The notes beneath the pieces are model-generated. The model was not told the DNA's origin and ran no database searches. It worked only from the letters and a program-made list of their open reading frames with translations. Both the position numbers and the translations under genes were made by a program. DNA of 10,875 nucleotides from Candidatus Hermodarchaeota archaeon. Its GTDB lineage: Archaea > Asgardarchaeota > Hermodarchaeia > Hermodarchaeales > Hermodarchaeaceae. Each line of letters begins with the position of its first letter. Positions within the stretch are counted from its first letter, which is position 1. Where the stretch lies: positions 1-10,875 of the forward strand of contig JAEOSA010000049.1 of assembly GCA_016840595.1 (NCBI GenBank), read 5' to 3'. This document shows, in pieces, positions 6,916-10,875 of this stretch.

Positions 6916-6949
6916 TGAGGAGTTGCCAATTTCTGGTTAACAGAGGGAA

Positions 6950-7465
6950 ATGCCAAAACAAAACTGTTCAAAGAAAAAACTGGAGGACGACCCCACGTTC
7001 ACTTCACTCCGCTATCCAACCGCAACCCAAGGGAAAATCTGGCTCCAACGCCGTCAAAACATTCCACCGTCCAAAATCGCTGACGAACTCGAAGTGTCAC
7101 GTCCATTCGTAAGCAAAGCCCAACGGATTGCTGAAACCCGCATCGGCATACTGCTGGAACATGCCGCATCGATTAACCGAGTACAACTCCGCCATCTTAG
7201 CCCAACCTATGGCTTTGCCATCGGCTATAGTGCTCCCTATGATAGCGACGCCTATATTCTCTACTCACCTTCCATCGGTGTGCAAATCTGGTTCGATCAC
7301 GAAGGCGAATGTGAGACCTGCAGCCAACTAGCTGAATGCAAACAGACGCTCATCCAACTCGCCGAAGAATGGGAAATTGTCATCGATGAAGGTCAAATCC
7401 CTAATGACCTGGCACAGAACCTGTTTGAAACCATCAAGAAGCGACTAGAATGGAACGACAAATAA
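6950..7465 (+). CDS. Small HTH DNA-binding protein with C-terminal Cys cluster
   Basis: This 171-residue soluble protein has a helix-turn-helix at about 25-62 (TQGKIWLQRR, then SKIADELEVSRPFVSKAQRI). The pattern resembles sigma-like or archaeal HTH proteins in which the second helix follows a small LEVSRPFVSK turn. The middle (about 78-115) looks like a small beta-rich domain (LSPTYGFAIGYSAP, AYILYSPSIGVQIWF). Next comes His117-x3-Cys121-x2-Cys124-x5-Cys130, which could bind zinc or an Fe-S cluster or act as a redox switch, and a helical charged C-terminus. I recognise it as a type seen in archaeal genomes but cannot name a characterised member. A start with GAGGG two bases upstream and a good TATA box support the ATG. 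The divergent exporter and intervening palindrome make local regulation plausible, but this is inference. Confidence 0.75.
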   Translation: MPKQNCSKKKLEDDPTFTSLRYPTATQGKIWLQRRQNIPPSKIADELEVSRPFVSKAQRIAETRIGILLEHAASINRVQLRHLSPTYGFAIGYSAPYDSDAYILYSPSIGVQIWFDHEGECETCSQLAECKQTLIQLAEEWEIVIDEGQIPNDLAQNLFETIKKRLEWNDK

Positions 7466-7505
7466 AAGAAAAGCATCACTCTAATCAAAACGAACACAAT
7501 TATCC

Positions 7506-7536
7506 TATCCAAGTTAGGGATGCGACCCTTCGGATA
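7506..7536 (+). other. Weak hairpin after the HTH gene
   Basis: TATCC (7506-7510) and GGATA (7532-7536) can pair, with an inner GGG/CCC, 40 bases after the HTH stop. No T tract follows, so terminator function is doubtful. The remainder of the 187-base gap to the kelch gene shows no gene. Confidence 0.2.
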
Positions 7537-7640
7537 AAATCCATTTCTCAATGTCGAATCTTGCGAAATCAAACCTTCTTTGGACAGTCTGTTTCAGCAT
7601 ATCAACTCCTTCTGTAACAGCATAGCAACTCAATACATTT

Positions 7641-7645
7641 GGAGG
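7641..7645 (+). promoter_or_regulatory. Strong Shine-Dalgarno of the kelch gene
   Basis: GGAGG lies seven bases before the ATG at 7653 and fixes that start. The in-frame TTG at 7647 directly follows this motif and is too close to use it. Confidence 0.7.
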
Positions 7646-7652
7646 ATTGATA

Positions 7653-8837
7653 ATGTCTCGCATGAATAAGCGAACTGTAATTCGGCTATTTGTGGTAGGT
7701 GTCTCATTGCTTCTCTGTGTTTCACTGCTTGCATCCACAAGCCGGACCGCAGCAGCATTACTCCCTGGGTATATCCCCATTTGGGAGGATAAGAACCCAT
7801 CAACGAAGCCAAGTCCCAGAATTAGTTCGCCATTATCCTATGATAGCACTGCAGATCGAGTGATCCTTTTCAGCGGATGGTTCCAACCTGGCGGAGGGAT
7901 AACGGCAACCAATGATACCTGGGTCTACAATTATAACACGAATGAATGGACTAACCGGTCACCGTCAACTCAACCTCCCAGACGCGCCGGGCATGGACTC
8001 GCCTATGATACTGAGTCAGATCGAACAATCCTGTTTAGTGGTTGGGAATCTGGGTCTAGTGGCACGCTTGTCCACTGGGTGGACACTTGGGCCTATGATT
8101 ATTCATCAAATACTTGGACTAACATGAGTCCGGTAGTTACTCCACCTGGGAAATTAACACCGAGTATGGCATATGATAGTGAATCTGATCAAATCATTCT
8201 CTTTGGAGGATTAGATGATGGAGGAATCTATAGCGGTGAAACCTGGGCTTATGACTTCAATACAAACAACTGGACGCTTATGAATCCAAGCACCACTCCC
8301 TCTGACCGTTTTGATGCTCCCATGACTTATGATAGTGAGTCAGATCGAGTAATCATGATAGGAGGATGGAATGCGGGTGGATTCATTGATGAGGTCTGGG
8401 CTTATGACTTCAATACGGATACTTGGACGCTTGTAGACCCCGGAATTGAGCCATCAGCCATTGGTGCATTGACTTATGACTCTGCATCTGATCGCGTCAT
8501 TGCTTTTGGAGGAAGCGAAGATTTCGGTGAAACCATACTAAGCCAAGAAACCTGGCTGTATGATTTCAACAACAATACGTGGACACAGATGTTGACGTCA
8601 AGCTCTCCTCCAGCCCGTGCACGACCTTATCTTGCTTACGACAGTGAATCCAATGTGACGATTCTCTTTGGTGGGAAGGGCGCGAATGGCTTTGAAACGG
8701 CCATGGGAGACACCTGGGCATACTACTATGTTAGAATCGATGGAGGGTTTGATTGGCGTATCTTTCTAGTCATTGCGGCTGTGGTCATTGTCGTTGTCGT
8801 CATCGTGGTTGTTGTCTGGTACAGGAGGAGGGCGTAA
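7653..8837 (+). CDS. Six-bladed kelch-repeat surface protein with signal peptide and C-terminal membrane anchor
   Basis: The protein has 394 residues. A basic N-terminus (SRMNKR) and hydrophobic helix (about 9-28) look like a Sec signal peptide. Six kelch repeats follow at about 56-104, 110-160, 167-211, 219-262, 269-312 and 322-360. Each has a YDSESDRVILFGG-like strand pair and a DTWAYDFNTNTWT-like pair, which together predict a six-bladed beta-propeller. A single very Val/Ile-rich helix (about 369-390) ends in YRRRA, a stop-transfer signal, so the propeller should be displayed outside the cell and tethered by its C-terminus. Several N-x-S/T sites (such as NDT, NWT, NNT, NVT) could be glycosylated. 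Kelch propellers usually bind protein or carbohydrate; no catalytic galactose-oxidase residues were recognised. The perfect GGAGG site fixes the start. It is followed by a hairpin terminator. Confidence 0.9.
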   Translation: MSRMNKRTVIRLFVVGVSLLLCVSLLASTSRTAAALLPGYIPIWEDKNPSTKPSPRISSPLSYDSTADRVILFSGWFQPGGGITATNDTWVYNYNTNEWTNRSPSTQPPRRAGHGLAYDTESDRTILFSGWESGSSGTLVHWVDTWAYDYSSNTWTNMSPVVTPPGKLTPSMAYDSESDQIILFGGLDDGGIYSGETWAYDFNTNNWTLMNPSTTPSDRFDAPMTYDSESDRVIMIGGWNAGGFIDEVWAYDFNTDTWTLVDPGIEPSAIGALTYDSASDRVIAFGGSEDFGETILSQETWLYDFNNNTWTQMLTSSSPPARARPYLAYDSESNVTILFGGKGANGFETAMGDTWAYYYVRIDGGFDWRIFLVIAAVVIVVVVIVVVVWYRRRA

Positions 8838-8860
8838 TCACCTCCTCCGTCTCCCTTTTT
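8824..8860 (+). terminator. GC-rich hairpin and T tract ending the kelch gene
   Basis: GGAGGAGG (8824-8831) pairs perfectly with CCTCCTCC (8841-8848) around nine bases that include the kelch stop codon. TTTTT follows at 8856-8860. The stem's left arm lies inside the last kelch codons and is itself a strong ribosome-site-like sequence that the hairpin would hide. Confidence 0.6.
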
Positions 8861-8891
8861 AAACAATCAGTGACAGATACTCAGGTAATTG

Positions 8892-9725
8892 GTGGTGGTT
8901 GGGACGGCTCGTCGAACAGCATATGACGAAGACCTCGGTGGAAAAATCAGTCCTTGCCCTATTCCGCCCAATCCGTCAAAACAACCACCGGTCTCTTCGC
9001 CACAATCATCGTCATCAAAATGGATACTTTTCGGAAGTAGTTTCTGGAAGTGGATTTCGTCTCCGGAATTTGCTGGGTTATGTGGCATTATGGCGGTTGC
9101 TGCCGCTTATCTTGGGCTCGCAATTTCACTTTTCTTGGCTATTTCTTGGTATGTTCCAACTGTGAACTTCTTGACAGATCTCGGAAATCCATATCGTATC
9201 GGTGGACCCGAAGGCTTGTTTGGCGTCAATCCCTCAGCTCCATTCTATAATGGCTGTCAGATCATGGACGGGATATTTCTGCTTTTATTTGGATTCCATT
9301 TACTCGCTATTCAAGTTCGCCGCGGCTCGGTGGTGGGGATATTCGTTGGATTTGTCTTCATTATGTATTCGATTATGGGTCCATTGAGTTATGGTCTCTT
9401 TCCTCAAGGGTTTAATCCCATTGATCCCACTGGGCATATTGCATTGATTAATTGGTTCACATCGATTTTTGCTACTCTCTTACCATTTTCGCTTGCTATA
9501 GCATTTGCACCGATTTTCTTACAGCAGGACAGGAAGACGACTGCTATGTTCATTGTTTTCATCGTGGTTGGGGTTCTATCCATCTACTGGGGCTCCTTCC
9601 TGAATTTCAGGAATTTTTCTACTCTGTCTGTGATATCCGGTTGGATGCTAGGATTAGCTTGGATTGCCATTTTCTCTGCGCTCTTTGTGTTTGGAAACAA
9701 AGGTTCTGACCCTAGTTCTTTATAA
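8892..9725 (+). CDS. DUF998-like six-helix membrane protein with conserved cytoplasmic motif, paralogue 1
   Basis: From the GTG at 8892 the protein has 277 residues. A cytoplasmic N-terminus of about 58 residues carries DEDLGGKISPCPIPPNPSK (12-30) and a Ser/Pro-rich linker, then six hydrophobic helices beginning at FAGLCGI (about 60), with basic loops VRRGS and QQDRKTT on the inner side. The TDLGN...GVNPSAPFYNGCQIMDGIFLLLFG pattern resembles DUF998 membrane proteins, whose function is unknown. No ATG is available near the N-terminus: an in-frame TAA lies immediately before a TTG at 8889, followed by GTG at 8892 and 8895. AGGT (8883-8886) fits the GTGs best. The base position matching paralogue 2's ATG is ACG (8904). 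Its stop lies 42 bases before the start of paralogue 2, so they are probably co-transcribed. Confidence 0.8.
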   Translation: MVVGTARRTAYDEDLGGKISPCPIPPNPSKQPPVSSPQSSSSKWILFGSSFWKWISSPEFAGLCGIMAVAAAYLGLAISLFLAISWYVPTVNFLTDLGNPYRIGGPEGLFGVNPSAPFYNGCQIMDGIFLLLFGFHLLAIQVRRGSVVGIFVGFVFIMYSIMGPLSYGLFPQGFNPIDPTGHIALINWFTSIFATLLPFSLAIAFAPIFLQQDRKTTAMFIVFIVVGVLSIYWGSFLNFRNFSTLSVISGWMLGLAWIAIFSALFVFGNKGSDPSSL

Positions 9726-9755
9726 ATGCTTACTGACAGATTACGTGAGGTTCAT

Positions 9756-9761
9756 GAGGTG
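9756..9761 (+). promoter_or_regulatory. Shine-Dalgarno deciding the start of DUF998-like paralogue 2
   Basis: GAGGTG lies six bases before the ATG at 9768. This outweighs the upstream in-frame ATG at 9726, which lacks a comparable site and adds 14 residues with no counterpart in paralogue 1. Confidence 0.6.
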
Positions 9762-9767
9762 GTTGGG

Positions 9768-10508
9768 ATGAATCGTCGAATCGCCGATGATGAAGACCTT
9801 TATGGACGGATCAGTCCATGTCCTATTCCCCCGAATCCGTCAAAAAAACGTACAAAGACTAATCCCGAAAATTCTCCATTCAAATGGCTTGTGAGTGAAA
9901 GAAAAATCTGGAGTTGGCTACTCTCTCCACAATTTGCGGGGTTGTGTGGCATTGGTGCGACGGTTAGCGTCTTCCTTAGTATCACTCTTGCCTATTTGTA
10001 CTGGGGTTATCCCGGCATTTCTCCTACTCGTCCCTTCTCATACGCTCATGTCGCTTATTGTGTTGGTGGAGCTTTTATTCTTGTTTTAATGATACAGATA
10101 TTACGAATCCAATTTCAATACAGGTCCTATCTAGGTGTGTTAACTGGATTACTTGGAATTTTAATGGGTTTTGTGATAATGTTCCAAGCTTTGGTTCGTG
10201 CGGGGACTATATGGGGTGATTATATTGCCCTTTTGGTCTATAGATTTAGTTGGTTATGGCTAATAGTTTTGCCGGTGTTGTTAGGGTATGTGTTTTCACT
10301 AATTTTTCTTAGACTTGACAGAAAATCAATAGCCCTCTTTTTTTTCGCACAAGGGTTAGGGGCTCTCTCAGCATTTTCCAGTCTTTATATCATTGCAACC
10401 GGGTTTATCCCCACGATAACCGTAGGGATTTTGATGAATATTGTTTTCATGGGTTACATTATTTCATTCTCAATGCTTCTCGTGATTCGAGGGGACAAAA
10501 TAATCTAG
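9768..10508 (+). CDS. Six-helix membrane protein with conserved cytoplasmic motif, paralogue 2 (divergent DUF998-like)
   Basis: From the ATG at 9768 the protein has 246 residues. DEDLYGRISPCPIPPNPSK (8-26) matches paralogue 1 at 17 of 19 positions. A basic linker and W-x-W-x2-SP then lead to FAGLCGI (56-62) at exactly the same distance, without gaps over 55 residues. Six hydrophobic helices follow, with inner basic loops RIQFQYR and RLDRKS; the FL-x2-DRK-x2-A motif also matches paralogue 1. The rest is strongly diverged, and the conserved DUF998 loop after helix 1 (TDLG, NG) is lost and shortened. Function is unknown; a membrane sensor or scaffold whose N-terminus meets a cytoplasmic partner is one speculative reading. 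A longer version from 9726 is possible but less well supported. It converges on the GyrI-like gene. Confidence 0.8.
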   Translation: MNRRIADDEDLYGRISPCPIPPNPSKKRTKTNPENSPFKWLVSERKIWSWLLSPQFAGLCGIGATVSVFLSITLAYLYWGYPGISPTRPFSYAHVAYCVGGAFILVLMIQILRIQFQYRSYLGVLTGLLGILMGFVIMFQALVRAGTIWGDYIALLVYRFSWLWLIVLPVLLGYVFSLIFLRLDRKSIALFFFAQGLGALSAFSSLYIIATGFIPTITVGILMNIVFMGYIISFSMLLVIRGDKII

Positions 10509-10555
10509 CATTGTGAAAACGCATGGATATCTGGCAGTCATGGGTTAATCCGACG

Positions 10556-10564
10556 AAAAAGAAG
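10556..10564 (-). terminator. T-rich tract, candidate terminator of the GyrI-like gene
   Basis: CTTCTTTTT on the minus strand lies 18 bases after the GyrI-like stop, with no hairpin. Archaeal transcription often ends at such T tracts. The 73-base convergent gap (10509-10581) holds nothing else. Confidence 0.35.
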
Positions 10565-10581
10565 TTATGATCTATTGCATT

Positions 10582-10875
10582 TTATGATTTCTTGATTGGT
10601 TGCCGAATTACGGTTCGGAGTTTTTCTGGTGCGGTTTTTCGGAAATCGCTGAGGTAGATTTCATGGTGTTTGCCTTGGAGTTCGTAGCCTTGGTCAAGGG
10701 CGTATTGGTGCATCTTCTCAATGACCGGGCCTTCTTCGGAGAAGGGACCAATATGCATGATCTGCACCGATAGCCCTTCATTGTAGGTTTCTAGGTGCAT
10801 CTTTGGGAGGGCTACGGGATTTTTCTTTTTGGTCACTTGTTCAATGGCTTCTTGGTATCGCTCCTTTGTCACGGC
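10582..10875 (-). CDS. GyrI-like small-molecule-binding domain protein, C-terminal part, cut by window edge
   Basis: The frame is open to the right edge; the last 97 codons or so are visible. Seen: KKNPVALPKMHLETYNEGLSVQIMHIGPFSEEGP, then IEKMHQYALDQGYELQGKHHEIYLSDFRKTAPEKLRTVIRQPI. These match the C-terminal half of stand-alone GyrI-like proteins of about 200-210 residues, so roughly half the gene lies outside the window. The GTG at 10872 is probably internal, not a start. The fold (AraC effector-binding/SHS2-like) binds small, often cationic or aromatic molecules, and some members are hydrolases of cyclopropane-containing compounds. The conserved Glu in HHEIYLSD is typical of the family's pocket. 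It could contribute to multidrug handling, but no link to the exporter in this window can be shown. The gene ends in KKS and TAA. Confidence 0.85.
   Translation of the reverse strand, partial: AVTKERYQEAIEQVTKKKNPVALPKMHLETYNEGLSVQIMHIGPFSEEGPVIEKMHQYALDQGYELQGKHHEIYLSDFRKTAPEKLRTVIRQPIKKS

Noticed and set aside
7514..7812. Minus-strand frames overlapping the kelch start
   Set aside because: They overlap the kelch signal peptide, which has a perfect ribosome site; no supporting features were seen.
8904..8906. ACG as the definite start of DUF998-like paralogue 1
   Set aside because: It aligns with the paralogue's ATG, but upstream GTG codons with an AGGT site are a simpler explanation; kept only as a hypothesis.
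1..10875. Defence system, prophage or transposon
   Set aside because: No nuclease, reverse transcriptase, integrase, transposase, terminal repeats or CRISPR repeats were recognised.

Overview
This window looks like a chromosomal fragment from an archaeon. It has TATA-like boxes ahead of genes, several plausible short-leader starts, a surface-type kelch protein ending in one membrane anchor and an RRR tail, and an HTH/Cys-cluster regulator and GyrI-like protein of kinds I associate with archaea. The mix of bacterial-looking enzymes with these proteins resembles Asgard archaea (Thorarchaeota or Heimdall-like), but I cannot fix the lineage from sequence alone. No rRNA, tRNA, CRISPR array, transposase or attachment site was seen, and no gene-free stretch exceeds 300 bases (the longest, 3235-3497, is 263).

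Left two thirds, minus strand, in order of transcription: an MFS drug-type exporter (6712-5402), a bacterial-looking alpha/beta hydrolase (5280-4381), two tandemly duplicated membrane-anchored UlaG-like metallo-beta-lactamase-fold proteins (4298-3498 and 3234-2455), a cytoplasmic gamma-glutamyltransferase-family enzyme (2390-783) and the N-terminal part of an APH/hydroxylysine-kinase-like small-molecule kinase (664 to beyond the left edge). Gaps range from about 65 to 263 bases, so these are probably several transcripts rather than one tight operon.

Right third, plus strand: a small HTH protein with a Cys cluster (6950-7465), divergent from the exporter across a 237-base region that carries a long imperfect palindrome; a six-bladed kelch surface protein with signal peptide and C-terminal anchor (7653-8837), closed by a GC-rich hairpin and T tract; and two tandem paralogous six-helix membrane proteins (8892-9725 and 9768-10508, DUF998-like) that share an almost identical cytoplasmic N-terminal motif. 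Converging on them from the right edge is the C-terminal part of a GyrI-like ligand-binding protein (minus strand, 10875-10582).

Functional links are modest. The HTH gene and exporter could be a regulator/pump pair. The two duplicated gene pairs are the most distinctive features: each pair keeps its start region and nearby upstream bases better than parts of its body. I see no convincing multi-gene novel system. The best leads are the DUF998-like pair with its short conserved motif and shifted start codon, the exported UlaG-like pair with one copy missing an active-site loop, and a block of consecutive hairpins between the two MBL genes.
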